From Chthoniobacterales bacterium (GTDB lineage Bacteria > Verrucomicrobiota > Verrucomicrobiia > Chthoniobacterales > JACTMZ01): DNA of 64,000 bases. The position numbers and the translations under genes are program-made. The notes below the pieces were generated by a model. It ran no database searches, had not been told where the DNA came from, and saw only the letters and a program-made list of their open reading frames with translations. Of the stretch, positions 7,246 through 16,294 are shown one piece after another. The stretch spans positions 1-64,000 of the forward strand of contig JAGYIO010000008.1 in assembly GCA_018402585.1 (NCBI GenBank), written 5' to 3'. Every line of letters starts with the position of its first letter. Position 1 is the stretch's first letter.

Positions 7246-8343
7246 ATGAAGCGTACAAAAATCAAGCGGATCGGGGTGCTGACCAGTGGTGGAGATTGTC
7301 CGGGACTCAACGCGGTGATCCGCGGGGTCGTGCGCGCTGCCCACGAGCAAGGCTGGGAAACCTACGGGTTTTCCGACGGCTATGAAGGACTAATCTCCCC
7401 GGTGCGGTACCGCAGATTGGATCCCAACGGAGTGGACAGCATCATGCCGATGGGCGGGACGATCCTCGGCACGGTGAATCGCGGACGCTTCGCGGCCAAG
7501 GTCGGCGCGGGGAAAAAAGCGGAGATCCCCCAAGCCATCTTATGCGAAGCGCGCGAAACCTTCGAGGGGCTCGGACTCGGCGCGCTGGTTTGCATCGGGG
7601 GCGATGGCTCGCTGAGCACAGCGCTGCAGCTGCAAAAAGCCGGGGTGCCGGTCGTGGGGGTGCCCAAGACGATCGACAATGATCTTTCCGCGACCAACAT
7701 GACATTCGGTTTCGACTCGGCGGTGGAAGTGGTGGTCGATGCGCTGGACCGCCTGCACACCACGGCCCGAAGCCACAAACGGATCATGGTGGTGGAGGTG
7801 ATGGGACGCCACGCTGGATGGATCGCACTGCACGGCGGACTCGGCGGCGGGGCGGACGTCATCCTTATCCCGGAAATTCCCTACCGCAGGGATGCCCTCA
7901 TCCATCTGCTCAAGCAGCGCAAATCCGACGGCTTCGGCAGCACGATGATCGTGGTGGCCGAGGGCGCGAAAGAGCGGGGAAAAAAACTTGTGACCAAGGA
8001 AGCCAAGCTGCGCGGCCAAGGCGAAGTGCGGCTCGGTGGCATCGGCGAGCAGCTCGCCGAGGATTTGGAAGCGACTACGGGTCAGGAGGCGCGCTTTGTC
8101 ACGCTCGGTCACCTGCAACGCGGCGGCACACCGAGCGCGCTCGACCGCATCCTGGCCACCCGCTTCGGTGTTGGCGCGGTGCGCCTCATCGCAGCGGGTC
8201 ACTTCGGCCACATGGTGACGTATCTCAACGATCACGTCGGCGGCGTGTCCATCGCCAAGGCCGTGCGGACTTTGCGCACCGTGCCACCGGGCGGGGAAAC
8301 CGTGGCCTCGGCGCGCTCGGTCGGGATTAGTTTCGGGGACTGA
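7246..8343 (+). CDS. pfkA: 6-phosphofructokinase, PfkA family
   Basis: This 365-residue cytosolic glycolytic enzyme phosphorylates fructose 6-phosphate. Family motifs are SGGDCPGLNAVIRG at about 14-27, IGGDGS, PKTIDNDL, and MGRHAGWIALHGG. At the phosphoryl-donor positions (E. coli 104 and 124) it has Gly in GGDGS and Lys in PKTIDND. Gly104 favours ATP, while Lys124 is typical of the longer clade that includes pyrophosphate enzymes, so ATP is more likely but not certain. ATG 7246 gives the normal short N terminus; the frame stays open further upstream without homology. It is monocistronic. Confidence 0.93.
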   Translation: MKRTKIKRIGVLTSGGDCPGLNAVIRGVVRAAHEQGWETYGFSDGYEGLISPVRYRRLDPNGVDSIMPMGGTILGTVNRGRFAAKVGAGKKAEIPQAILCEARETFEGLGLGALVCIGGDGSLSTALQLQKAGVPVVGVPKTIDNDLSATNMTFGFDSAVEVVVDALDRLHTTARSHKRIMVVEVMGRHAGWIALHGGLGGGADVILIPEIPYRRDALIHLLKQRKSDGFGSTMIVVAEGAKERGKKLVTKEAKLRGQGEVRLGGIGEQLAEDLEATTGQEARFVTLGHLQRGGTPSALDRILATRFGVGAVRLIAAGHFGHMVTYLNDHVGGVSIAKAVRTLRTVPPGGETVASARSVGISFGD

Positions 8344-8469
8344 GGCAAACAGGAAAATTTTTTAGCCTTTTTGTCACCATCGGTAGGGTCGGACCTCCGG
8401 GCCGACCGCAAACATTTTCTGGGATTCGACACGGCCGGTCCCAACCGGAACGCAGTGAAGATGGCCCCT

Positions 8470-8518
8470 AGTCCCTGAACCCGCGCGTTGGCGGGTGTGT
8501 GCTGGGAGTAACTGGGGC
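8470..8518. repeat. Direct repeat, left copy
   Basis: The unit begins AGTCCCTGAACCCGCGCG and continues TTGGCGGGTGTG, then GGGAGTAACTGGGG. It is repeated with small differences at 8795-8843. The element contains an inverted CCCGCGCG/TTGGCGGG core. Confidence 0.8.
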
Positions 8519-8794
8519 CGGCGTCGACGGCGAGCTTGGGCAGGCCAGAAGTCAGAAAGCCACAGCCGAGTCTGCGAATCGCAGATGGCCCCAAGGCAAA
8601 CGGCCCACAGGCAAATGGAAGAGGATGCCAGAAGATGGTGTTCGCGCCGCTGACACGGCGCAAACACAGTCCTCGGAGAGATGCCATGAGCGGGGCGCGT
8701 GTCAGCGCGCCCCGCTTATCCTCTTTCATCTTCTTCCATCCGTGGCCTGTCTTTATTCCCTTTCGAGAGAGTAACTCTCATTGAGTTAGTCGGG

Positions 8795-8843
8795 AGTCCC
8801 TGAACCCGCGCGTTGGCGGGTGTGGTTGGGGAGTAACTGGGGC
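8795..8843. repeat. Direct repeat, right copy
   Basis: This is the second copy of the unit at 8470-8518, about 325 bases apart; the first 30 bases are identical. Confidence 0.8.
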
Positions 8844-8850
8844 GGCAAAG

Positions 8851-8989
8851 CCCAGGGGGAACGGGCGTCTCGCCCGTTTTCCGAAAGACCACCCGGGCGG
8901 GACGCCCGCAACCCAAATCATTGGGGTGTGGCATCGGCATCCTGCCGATGGGTTTGGATCATGACGGGCGAGACGCCCGTGCCCCCTGT
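8851..8989. repeat. Cluster of GC-rich palindromes of the dispersed repeat family
   Basis: Three short palindromes follow each other: ACGGGCGTCTCGCCCGT, CGGGCGGGACGCCCG and ACGGGCGAGACGCCCGT. Between them lies GTGGCATCGGCATCCTGCC, a block also present at 15395 and 16371. It is related in sequence to copies 1 and 2 of the larger repeat. Confidence 0.7.
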
Positions 8990-9091
8990 CCAAAGCAGTA
9001 ATTGGCGGGTCCGCCATAACTCAAGTTACTCGGGAGGCAAAGGCCCAGCCTTACCACTCGATCAATCGTCGAAAAGCAAACGGAAGTTGGT

Positions 9092-9244
9092 CTTAGCCGG
9101 AACGATGCAGTCGGAGACGCAATAAATGCGCGGCTTGGCTCGGTTTTTCCAGGGGGCACGGCCGTCCCGGCCGTGTTGTCTGATCGTGACGGGCGGGACG
9201 CCCGTGCCCCTTGGCCACGTGCAAACTCGCTCACCAAATAGTTA
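9092..9244. repeat. Dispersed intergenic repeat, copy 2 (twin palindromes)
   Basis: This closely matches 5203-5356 over its full length, with the same two hairpins and the same right end CTCACCAAATAGTTA. Differences are single bases and one or two small indels. Confidence 0.85.
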
Positions 9245-9349
9245 ACGAAAGTGGAAACACATTTCCCTCTGCTAAAGCCCGTCCATGGCCGCGACTTCTG
9301 CATCGTTACGACTTAGCCCGCCTATTTCTCCAGGTGAAACAAGCGACGC

Positions 9350-10795
9350 TCAAAAGACGGTCCCAACGAGGAGACCGAGGATGCCGGCGTTGTCCACGGC
9401 GGACGTGCCGTTGGGGCGGGAGAAGTATTGGAAAAATGGTTGGGCGTAGCACCAGCCGTTGACCTGCCAACGGTAGGCGCCTTCGATCACCGCAGTCTGG
9501 GTGCGGTCGGGTGCTCCGTTGGCCTGGCTGTAAACACCGCAGCCGAGCGAGATCATGGCGAGGTCGAAGTCGCGGCGCGGGAGGAGACCGGTGTAGACCA
9601 ATCCGCTTTGAAAATAGAAGGGATAGACATCCGCCTTGGTCTCGCTCGTGGTGAAGAAACAAAGATTGAAGGCTTTCAAGCCTTGGGTCGAGAGGTCGGC
9701 CGCCGGACCGGACGAGGCTTCCCGGTAAAGCATTTGGTCGGCCTGCGCGTAGAAACCATATTGGCCGGAAGCGGTCGATCCGCCCCAGGTGGCCTGCCCG
9801 GCCGGCGTGCTATAGTAGAATCCACCGAGGGCGTATTTGCCGGGTAGGCTTTCCGCGCCGAAGGACGGGGTCCATCCGCCCTCGCCCATATACCACAACC
9901 CGTTCTGCGCGGGGTTAAGTGAGCCTTGGAACATAAGCCCGTGGTTTGGCGAGGACGTGGGGTTGGGAAAGGACATGAAGAGCGCATGGCGCAGGTAGAA
10001 GTCGTCCTGCGGACGCACCGTGAGCGTGCCGCCCCAGGTGGATTCACTCGAGGAGAAGGGGATATTGCCCCCGAGGCCTTTGGCGCTGTTCACCGCATTG
10101 TTGAGGAACAATTTGCTCAGCGGCTGGTCGGCGAATTCGCGCTGGGGTTGGAGCCAGCCGAGTTTGAGCGTGAGCATATGCTCGACGGGAAGATTTTTCG
10201 CGCTGTCGAGAAGGAGGCCGAAGTTGAGCAGGCGCCACTGGGTGCCGGATTGCCAGCTCGAAGGATTGAACATGCTTTGGGCGAGGACGAAGTTGTTCGG
10301 ATTGGATTCCTCCCAATTGCTGCGGTAACGGGTCGCCCCGAACATCTGGACACCGCGCAGTTGCTCATTGTCGAAGGCATCACCCAAATTGAACTGGCCG
10401 GAAAAATTCAACTGCCCGTCCCAGAATCCGCGCGATCCGCTCTGGCTCGAGACCACACCGAAATAGGCGCCTTGGTAATTGCCGTCGAAGGAAAGCCCAT
10501 GGTCCTTGAGCCACTGACGGCGGTTCGGCCCGAAACGGTTGCCGTCTCCACCGAGCATGTGCGGTCCATTCCACCAATCTTCCAAGGCCCCGCCCATGCG
10601 CTCATTGAGGGGACGCCGCTCGCCGCTGATTGTGCCAGCCGTGCCGGCGAGGATGTCGCCCGAAATGATGTCCTCAGGATTGCGGATGAAAATCGGATTG
10701 GCCCGTTTTTCCTCGGCGACCGTGGTTGTCGCCTCGGATGGTGCGGCTGGCGCGTGGGCCGTGAAGAGCAGGGCGATGAGGAGAAGAAGAGGCAT
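9350..10795 (-). CDS. OprB-family outer-membrane porin
   Basis: This 481-residue protein has a signal peptide (MPLLLLIALLFTAHAPAAP) and the pattern of carbohydrate-selective porins of the OprB family: WWNGPHMLGGDGNRFG near residue 70, GVVSSQSGSRGFWDG, many short amphipathic strands and a terminal Phe. It should form an outer-membrane beta barrel. The family name implies sugar uptake, but this gene follows the phosphate transporter gene by 49 bases on the same strand, behind a Pho box, so a phosphate or phospho-ester channel role is suggested by context. The frame is open further upstream, but that stretch overlaps the transporter gene and lacks a signal. Confidence 0.85.
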   Translation of the reverse strand: MPLLLLIALLFTAHAPAAPSEATTTVAEEKRANPIFIRNPEDIISGDILAGTAGTISGERRPLNERMGGALEDWWNGPHMLGGDGNRFGPNRRQWLKDHGLSFDGNYQGAYFGVVSSQSGSRGFWDGQLNFSGQFNLGDAFDNEQLRGVQMFGATRYRSNWEESNPNNFVLAQSMFNPSSWQSGTQWRLLNFGLLLDSAKNLPVEHMLTLKLGWLQPQREFADQPLSKLFLNNAVNSAKGLGGNIPFSSSESTWGGTLTVRPQDDFYLRHALFMSFPNPTSSPNHGLMFQGSLNPAQNGLWYMGEGGWTPSFGAESLPGKYALGGFYYSTPAGQATWGGSTASGQYGFYAQADQMLYREASSGPAADLSTQGLKAFNLCFFTTSETKADVYPFYFQSGLVYTGLLPRRDFDLAMISLGCGVYSQANGAPDRTQTAVIEGAYRWQVNGWCYAQPFFQYFSRPNGTSAVDNAGILGLLVGTVF

Positions 10796-10844
10796 GGAAG
10801 GTGGAGAAGTGGGTCCCTTTCGTTGCCATCCGTGCGGGGATCGG

Positions 10845-12344
10845 TCACCGAAAGCCAAGCAGGGCAATGGCGTTGAGCGCCCCGGCGAAAAAGAGGGCTC
10901 CGAGGAAGATGCAGACCGGCAGGGTGAGCACCCAGGCCATGAGAATATTGCGCACCGTGGCCATCTGCAGGCCGGAGTTGTTGGCCGCCATGGTGCCGGC
11001 CACGCCGGAGGAAAGCACGTGGGTCGTGCTGACCGGGAGACCGAAGTGGTCGGCCACCATGATCGTGCCCATGGCCACCGCCTCGGCCGAGGCGCCCTGA
11101 CCATAAGTCAGGTGGTCCTTGCCGATTTTTTCGCCGACCGTTTTGACGATGCGCTTGTAGCCGATCATGGTGCCGAGGCCGAGCGAGAGGGCCACGGCGT
11201 ATTTCACCCAGTCGGGAATGTAATTAGTCAGCGCATCGGCATGCTGGCCCAGTGCCTGCTCGGCCGCGCGAACCTCCGGGTCCATGGCGAGGCGGCCGGC
11301 TTTGTCGAGTTTGGCGATGGTTTTGGAAACGAGATAAAGGTCGGTGCGAACGTCGCCACGCTCGCTCGAGGGCAGGGCCTGGAAAGTTTCGGCGTCTTTG
11401 AGCCGCGCGCTGACGTCGGCCGTGGCTCCGGCCAGCGCGGCCAAGACTTCGACCGAGGGCTGGCCACTCGGCTTGAGAAAGGCGGCGAGTATGTCGTTGG
11501 CCTCCGGGCCGCTGATGACTGCACCGTCCGCGTCGGCGGCGAAGACGGATGACAATTGTGCAGCCTCAGCCGACAAACCGGCGACGGTTTCGTGGTCGGC
11601 CGACATTTTCAGCGCGTAGGTGCCGGGCAGGATCCCGACCAAGATGAGGACGATGAGGCCCATGCCCTTTTGTCCATCGTTCGACCCGTGGGCAAAGCTC
11701 ACCCCCGTGCAGGTGAGCATGAGGATGGCGCGGATCCAGAGTGGTGGCGGGGTTTTTCCCACCGGCGCGCGGTAGAGTTCGGGCTTGCGCACGAGAATTT
11801 TCAGCGTGATGAGGAGCAGGGCGGCGGCCACGAAACCAACGACCGGCGAAATGAGCAGGCCGAGGCCGACTTCCTGCGCCTTGGCCCAATTGACGCCGTC
11901 GGTCACCGAATGATCCGGACCCATCAGCGCGTTGGCCAAGCCGACGCCGAGGATGGAGCCGATGAGCGTGTGCGAACTCGAGGCGGGCAACCCGAGATAC
12001 CACGTCCCGACATTCCAGAGGATGGCCGAGACGAGCAGCGAGAAGACCATGGCGAAGCCGGCGGACGACCCGATATTGATCACCAGCTCGACGGGCAGGA
12101 GCGCGACAATGCCGAAAGCGACCGCGCCGGAGGAAGTGAGCACACCGATGAGATTCCAGATGCCAGACCAGATCACGGCGGGCGTGGGCTTGAGCGTGTG
12201 CGTGTAGATTACGGTGGCCACGGCATTGGCCGTGTCGTGGAAGCCGTTGACAAACTCAAAACCAAGGGCGAGGCCCACGGCGAGCGCGAGCAAAAAGTAA
12301 GTGAGGAAAGTCGGATCCGTGACGGCTGTGGCGAGTAACTCCAT
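10845..12344 (-). CDS. pit: PiT-family inorganic phosphate transporter
   Basis: This 499-residue inner-membrane carrier, the length of E. coli PitA, imports phosphate by symport. Both family signatures are present: GFHDTANAVATVIYTHTL near residue 35 and a matching C-terminal SVSTTHVLSSGVAGTMAA, with FAHGSNDGQKG between. A hydrophilic loop of about 150 residues in the middle is cytosolic. A strong Pho box ends 47 bases before the start, which suggests induction under phosphate limitation, and the OprB-type porin is co-transcribed downstream. Confidence 0.93.
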   Translation of the reverse strand: MELLATAVTDPTFLTYFLLALAVGLALGFEFVNGFHDTANAVATVIYTHTLKPTPAVIWSGIWNLIGVLTSSGAVAFGIVALLPVELVINIGSSAGFAMVFSLLVSAILWNVGTWYLGLPASSSHTLIGSILGVGLANALMGPDHSVTDGVNWAKAQEVGLGLLISPVVGFVAAALLLITLKILVRKPELYRAPVGKTPPPLWIRAILMLTCTGVSFAHGSNDGQKGMGLIVLILVGILPGTYALKMSADHETVAGLSAEAAQLSSVFAADADGAVISGPEANDILAAFLKPSGQPSVEVLAALAGATADVSARLKDAETFQALPSSERGDVRTDLYLVSKTIAKLDKAGRLAMDPEVRAAEQALGQHADALTNYIPDWVKYAVALSLGLGTMIGYKRIVKTVGEKIGKDHLTYGQGASAEAVAMGTIMVADHFGLPVSTTHVLSSGVAGTMAANNSGLQMATVRNILMAWVLTLPVCIFLGALFFAGALNAIALLGFR

Positions 12345-12391
12345 TGCCTGCAGGAGAGCCGCGAGGCCGGCAGCGCGGCAAGAGGCCAGTC

Positions 12392-12409
12392 GTGACAGTT
12401 ACGTCACAA
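12392..12409 (-). promoter_or_regulatory. Pho-box-like direct repeat (site B)
   Basis: On the minus strand it reads TTGTGAC-GTAA-CTGTCAC. The second unit is one base from the E. coli PhoB consensus unit CTGTCAT and the spacing is the canonical 7-4-7. It lies just upstream of the PiT gene and is the best of the five sites. Confidence 0.7.
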
Positions 12410-12442
12410 TCAAGAGGTGACGAAACGCTGACGCCACCAAGC

Positions 12443-13354
12443 TCAGTATTTCTGCGGGACGACCATGTCCTCCGGAACCGGGTGCCGGTGGTAGTCCTCA
12501 TGGTGGTGGCGGGGCGGCAGAACAACCGGTTGGTGGGGGGTCTCGGTGTAAGGCATGAGCTCGATGAGGTGGTTCAGGCAGTTGAGGCGCGCCTTCTTTT
12601 TGTCCACCGCCGGGACCACCCACCAAGGCGCCTCGGGAATGCTGGTGCGCTGGAGCATGAGCTCCTTGGCCACGGTGTAATCCTCCCAACGGGCCCGCGA
12701 CTCGAGGTCCATCGGGCTGAGCTTCCACTGCTTGAGCGGATCATGGATACGGGCCAGAAAGCGCTGCTCCTGCTCGCGGTCGGTAATGGAAAACCAATAT
12801 TTGACCAAGCGGATGCCGGAGCGCACGAGCATGCGCTCGAATTCCGGCACGTCGCGGAAGAAACCTTGGTATTCCTCGTCGCTGCAGAAGCCCATGACAT
12901 GCTCGACACCGGCGCGGTTGTACCAACTGCGGTCGAAAAGGACGATTTCGCCGGCGGCCGGAAGGTAGGCCACGTAGCGCTGGAAATACCATTGGGTGCG
13001 TTCGCGGCTGCTCGGCGCGGGCAAGGCGGCGACGCGGCAGACCCGCGGGTTGAGGCGCTGGGTGAAGCGCTTGATCGTGCCACCTTTGCCCGCGGCGTCG
13101 CGACCCTCGAAGAGAATGACAATTTTCTGGCCGGTCGCGACCACCCAGTCTTGCAGCGCGACCAACTCGGTCTGCAGGCGGAACAATTCCCGGAAATATT
13201 GGCGGCGGAAGCGGCGCGAGTGATCCCCACCCTCGCGTGAACCCTCGGAACGGACTTCCTCCATCTCCAACTCCAATTCCTCATCGAGGTCCTCCAGCAT
13301 CTCGCTGCGGATGGTTTCGGCCAAAAGTCGGGGGTCGGTCGTGGGTTCAGCCAT
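12443..13354 (-). CDS. ppk2: PPK2-family polyphosphate kinase
   Basis: This 303-residue kinase carries Walker A GRDAAGKGG, a lid region and Walker B VLFDRSWYNRAGVE, followed by the DPLKQWKLSP stretch typical of single-domain PPK2 proteins. PPK2 transfers phosphate between polyphosphate and nucleotides, so it ties phosphate supply to storage. The acidic, charged N-terminal 50 residues are variable. An ATG at 13390 is in frame, but it would lie almost against the Pho box at 13401-13418, upstream of any likely transcription start; ATG 13354 (MAEPTTDP) is therefore preferred. The C terminus is His and Pro rich. Confidence 0.9.
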   Translation of the reverse strand: MAEPTTDPRLLAETIRSEMLEDLDEELELEMEEVRSEGSREGGDHSRRFRRQYFRELFRLQTELVALQDWVVATGQKIVILFEGRDAAGKGGTIKRFTQRLNPRVCRVAALPAPSSRERTQWYFQRYVAYLPAAGEIVLFDRSWYNRAGVEHVMGFCSDEEYQGFFRDVPEFERMLVRSGIRLVKYWFSITDREQEQRFLARIHDPLKQWKLSPMDLESRARWEDYTVAKELMLQRTSIPEAPWWVVPAVDKKKARLNCLNHLIELMPYTETPHQPVVLPPRHHHEDYHRHPVPEDMVVPQKY

Positions 13355-13400
13355 GAGTGGCAGGTTGGGCCGAAGCGGCGCGGTCGCCAAGAGCGGGAAT

Positions 13401-13418
13401 GTGACAAAGCCGCAACAA
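13401..13418 (-). promoter_or_regulatory. Pho-box-like direct repeat (site C)
   Basis: On the minus strand it reads TTGTTGC-GGCT-TTGTCAC, again with an 11-base period. It ends 47 bases before the preferred ppk2 start, the same spacing as site B has to the PiT gene. Confidence 0.55.
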
Positions 13419-13507
13419 AGAAGTAAGAATTTCTCCCGTCCTCCTGAAATCGACCGGTCTGCACCGCTCCAAGTCCAGCGGCGGCGGAAGCGACGCTGCG
13501 ACTGAAG

Positions 13508-15148
13508 TCACTCCGTTTCGCCCCCGCCCTGCGGTGGAGTCTCGGATAGCGTGACGTCGCGGTGTTTTTCCGTGAAATAGCGAAGCGCCCATGCGGTGTC
13601 GAAAAGGAGCACCGGACGGTTCTCCTCGTCGGTGGCCCGCACCACGCCGGTCGGGAGCATCAAGAGTGAATTCTCCGCGGCCGTCATGGCAGGCAACCAG
13701 CGGACCATATTCCAGGTCGACGTCTCGAGGCGGCAGTCGGCGCCGTATTCGGACAACAGGCGGTGACGCAGCACATCGAATTGCAGAGGTCCGACCGCCC
13801 CGAGCAGCGGCGTCGCCGTGACCGCACCTTCCGGATGGAAGCGCTGGGCCACGCCTTCTTTGAGCAGTTGGTCGAGACCGGTCCGGAAACGTTTCTGCAT
13901 GGCCGAACTCGAACAGTGCACAGAGGCAAAACATTCCGGCGGGAAGCGCGGGATCTCGTGAAAGAGAACCGTCGCGTCTTCGCTCAGGGTGTCCCCGATC
14001 TGGATGTCATAGTTGCCGACCAGACCGACCACGTCCCCGGGCCAGGCGTCGTCCACCGTCTCCCGTTCGTGGGCAAACAACCGCTGCGCATTGGACAAGC
14101 GGAGATCACGCCCGGTGCGGGGATTGTGCGCCGTCATGTCGCGGCGGAAGCGCCCCGAGACAATCCGCACGAAGGCCACGCGGTCCCGGTGGCGGGGATT
14201 CATGTTGGCTTGCACTTTGAAAACGAAACCGGAAAACAGGCCGTCCGAGGGTTCGACCGGACCCCGGACCGCGACGCGCCCGGCCGGCGGCGGCGCAAAC
14301 TGGAGAAAACGGTCGAGGAGGAGACGGACCCCGAAATTGTTCATCGCGCTGCCGAAGAAAACCGCGGTCTGCCGCCCCGCGCGCAGGGCCGCGAGATCGA
14401 AGCCCGCCCCGGCCCCGTCCAACAAGTCGGTCTCCTCGAGGAAACGGGCGTGCACCTCGGGGGCCAGGACCTGCCGCACCAGATCGTCGCCCGCCCCCGC
14501 CACTTTTTCCGGCGCCCGGAAGGCGCCGTGCGGCGTCCGTTCGAAAAGGTGAACCTCGCCGGCAATTCTGTCATAGACCCCGCGGAAGTCCGGGCCGTCA
14601 CCCAACGGCCAGTTGCAGGGCGCAGCCTGGATGCCGAGCACGGTTTCCAGTTCGTCGAGCAAGGCGAGCGGTGCCCGGGCCGGACGGTCCAGCTTGTTGA
14701 CAAAAGTGAAGATCGGCACGCCGCGACGGCGGCAGACTTCGAAAAGCTTGCGGGTCTGCGGCTCGATGCCCTTGGCCGCGTCGATCACCATGACCGCGGC
14801 GTCGACCGCGGTGAGCACCCGGTAGGTGTCCTCGGAGAAATCCTGGTGGCCGGGCGTGTCGAGCAGATTGACCACGTAGCCGTCGTAGTCGAACTGCAGG
14901 ACCGTAGAGGACACCGAGATGCCGCGCTGCTTTTCCAATTCCATCCAATCGCTCGTCGTGGACCGCTGGTTGCGGCGCGCGGTGACACTGCCGGCCAATT
15001 GCACCGCCCCACCGTAAAGGAGGAACTTTTCGGTCAGCGTCGTCTTGCCCGCGTCCGGATGCGAAATGATGGCAAAGGTGCGCCGCCGCGTGGTTTCGCG
15101 GACGGCCTCTTCGTTTGCGCTGTGCTCACTCATGATTATACCGGCCAT
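13508..15148 (-). CDS. prfC: Peptide chain release factor 3
   Basis: This GTPase, 546 residues against about 530 in E. coli, recycles release factors 1 and 2 from terminated ribosomes. Visible motifs are G1 SHPDAGKTTLTEKFLLYGG, G3 DTPGHQDFSEDTYR, G4 NKLD and the RF3-typical GAVQLAGSVTARR segment; EF-Tu-like domain 2 and a C-terminal domain follow. An in-frame ATG at 15133 (MSEHSANEE) is a good alternative start. It stands alone, convergent with nothing, and has a repeat-bearing intergenic region upstream. Confidence 0.95.
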   Translation of the reverse strand: MAGIIMSEHSANEEAVRETTRRRTFAIISHPDAGKTTLTEKFLLYGGAVQLAGSVTARRNQRSTTSDWMELEKQRGISVSSTVLQFDYDGYVVNLLDTPGHQDFSEDTYRVLTAVDAAVMVIDAAKGIEPQTRKLFEVCRRRGVPIFTFVNKLDRPARAPLALLDELETVLGIQAAPCNWPLGDGPDFRGVYDRIAGEVHLFERTPHGAFRAPEKVAGAGDDLVRQVLAPEVHARFLEETDLLDGAGAGFDLAALRAGRQTAVFFGSAMNNFGVRLLLDRFLQFAPPPAGRVAVRGPVEPSDGLFSGFVFKVQANMNPRHRDRVAFVRIVSGRFRRDMTAHNPRTGRDLRLSNAQRLFAHERETVDDAWPGDVVGLVGNYDIQIGDTLSEDATVLFHEIPRFPPECFASVHCSSSAMQKRFRTGLDQLLKEGVAQRFHPEGAVTATPLLGAVGPLQFDVLRHRLLSEYGADCRLETSTWNMVRWLPAMTAAENSLLMLPTGVVRATDEENRPVLLFDTAWALRYFTEKHRDVTLSETPPQGGGETE

Positions 15149-15553
15149 CCGTCGCCGCTCTGTCTGTTCGTTTGGGTCCCCGGCCCGCCGGAAGGACGAG
15201 CCATCGTTGCCGTGGCGACGTGCAACATAGCGCGAACCACAGGGTACCGGGCAGTAATTTTTGCGGGGTCCGTGTTATGAGGAGTCCTCGGCGGGAATCG
15301 GCCACTGCTCCAACTGGTGGATCGCGCCGTCCTCGCGCGATATTTCTGCACGATTTATCGCGATGGGACATCGCGAACCACCTTGGTTGCCGTTGTGGCA
15401 TCGGCATCCTGCCGATGATTTTCCGGAAAACACGGGCAGGATGCCCGTGCTACCTTTCGCAGCGACTGTCAGCATCTGGCGCCTTGACTACCAGCACGGT
15501 GCGGCAATTCGGTCTTGGAGCGCGGGAGGGTAAGCGTCAGGGTGCCACGGTCC
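15149..15553. other. Divergent intergenic region with repeat elements
   Basis: This 405-base region separates prfC from the spermidine-synthase-like gene. It holds a repeat element (15349-15452) built from CGATTTATCGCGATGGGACA, then GGCATCGGCATCCTGCCGAT, then a GGGCAGGATGCCC palindrome. No gene is supported. Confidence 0.6.
15349..15452. repeat. Dispersed intergenic repeat, second type, copy 1
   Basis: The blocks CGATTTATCGCGATGGGACA and GTGGCATCGGCATCCTGCCG recur in the same order at 16309-16447. A palindrome ACGGGCAGGATGCCCGT closes the unit. Confidence 0.75.
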
Positions 15554-16294
15554 ATGTCCGCTCAGCATCCACGCACCCCTTTTTTCGAAGAGCTGGATTT
15601 CCAGCAGACGCCGCTTGGTGATCTCGCTCTGCGGCGGCGGCGGGTCGCGGCCCTGGATGACGCCGAAGTTTACGAGGTCACCCTCGGCGGGGGTTTTCTC
15701 ATGTCGAGTCTCTTCCATGCCGTGGAAGTCGCGCTGGCCGATTTGCCCTTGGCCGGGCGCGAGGGTCCGCTCGATGTGGTGGTCGGCGGGCTGGGCTTGG
15801 GCTACACCGCGCAAGCCGCCTTGCGTTATCCCGCGGTGCGCTCGCTCGTCGTGGTCGAAGCGCTCGAACCGGTCATCGGTTGGCACCAACGCGGACTCGT
15901 GCCGCTTGGCGCGGAGTTGTCCGGCGAGGCGCGATGCCGCTTTGTTCCGGCCGATTTTTTTGCCGGCGCGGCGGATCCGGCCAGGGGTTTTGATCCGCAG
16001 GCCCCGGGATCACGCTGGCATGCGGTCTTGCTCGATATCGATCATTCTCCGCGCAACCTGCTGGCTGAAGGCAATGCGGCGTTCTATCGGTCCGAGGGCT
16101 TGCAGGCTCTCGCCGCCCAATTGCATCCGGGCGGAATTTTCGCCATGTGGTCGGATGATCCGGCCGAGGAAACTTTTCTCGCCGCGCTGCGCGAAGCCTT
16201 TGGCCGCGCACGGGCCGAAACCGTGCGCTTCCCCAACCCGTTGCTGGAGTGCGAATCGTCGAGCACGGTTTATCTCGCAGAGCGTGAGCGTTGA
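15554..16294 (+). CDS. Spermidine-synthase-like (SAM-dependent methyltransferase fold) protein
   Basis: This 246-residue soluble protein has the Rossmann-like core of the spermidine synthase family: an SAM-type glycine loop VVGGLGLGYTAQAAL near residue 75, an acidic VVVEALEPVIGWH motif after the next strand, and VLLDIDHSPRNLL as the catalytic-region equivalent. Classical polyamine synthases usually have a DSSDP-type motif there; DIDHSP differs, so the substrate is uncertain. ATG 15554 is preferred over an upstream TTG at 15515. It is monocistronic. Confidence 0.75.
   Translation: MSAQHPRTPFFEELDFQQTPLGDLALRRRRVAALDDAEVYEVTLGGGFLMSSLFHAVEVALADLPLAGREGPLDVVVGGLGLGYTAQAALRYPAVRSLVVVEALEPVIGWHQRGLVPLGAELSGEARCRFVPADFFAGAADPARGFDPQAPGSRWHAVLLDIDHSPRNLLAEGNAAFYRSEGLQALAAQLHPGGIFAMWSDDPAEETFLAALREAFGRARAETVRFPNPLLECESSSTVYLAERER

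Larger units (their letters stand above)
8344..9349. other. Repeat-rich 1-kb intergenic region
   Basis: No gene is supported here. The region holds a GGTCGG/CCGACC hairpin just after pfkA (8387-8407), a duplicated unit of about 49 bases (8470-8518 and 8795-8843), a GC-rich palindrome cluster (8851-8989) and dispersed repeat copy 2 (9092-9244). It separates pfkA from the convergent porin gene. Confidence 0.7.

Noticed and set aside
8375..8385. GTCAC near the pfkA end considered as a further Pho-box half
   Set aside because: No second GTNAC unit lies 11 bases away on either side.
10539..11552. 337-residue plus-strand frame over the transporter and porin genes
   Set aside because: Antisense shadow of two real genes in GC-rich DNA.
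15135..15140. TATAAT on the minus strand next to the prfC starts
   Set aside because: It lies between the two possible start codons, so it cannot be a promoter for either.
13763..15280. 505-residue plus-strand frame over prfC
   Set aside because: Antisense of prfC; no domain.
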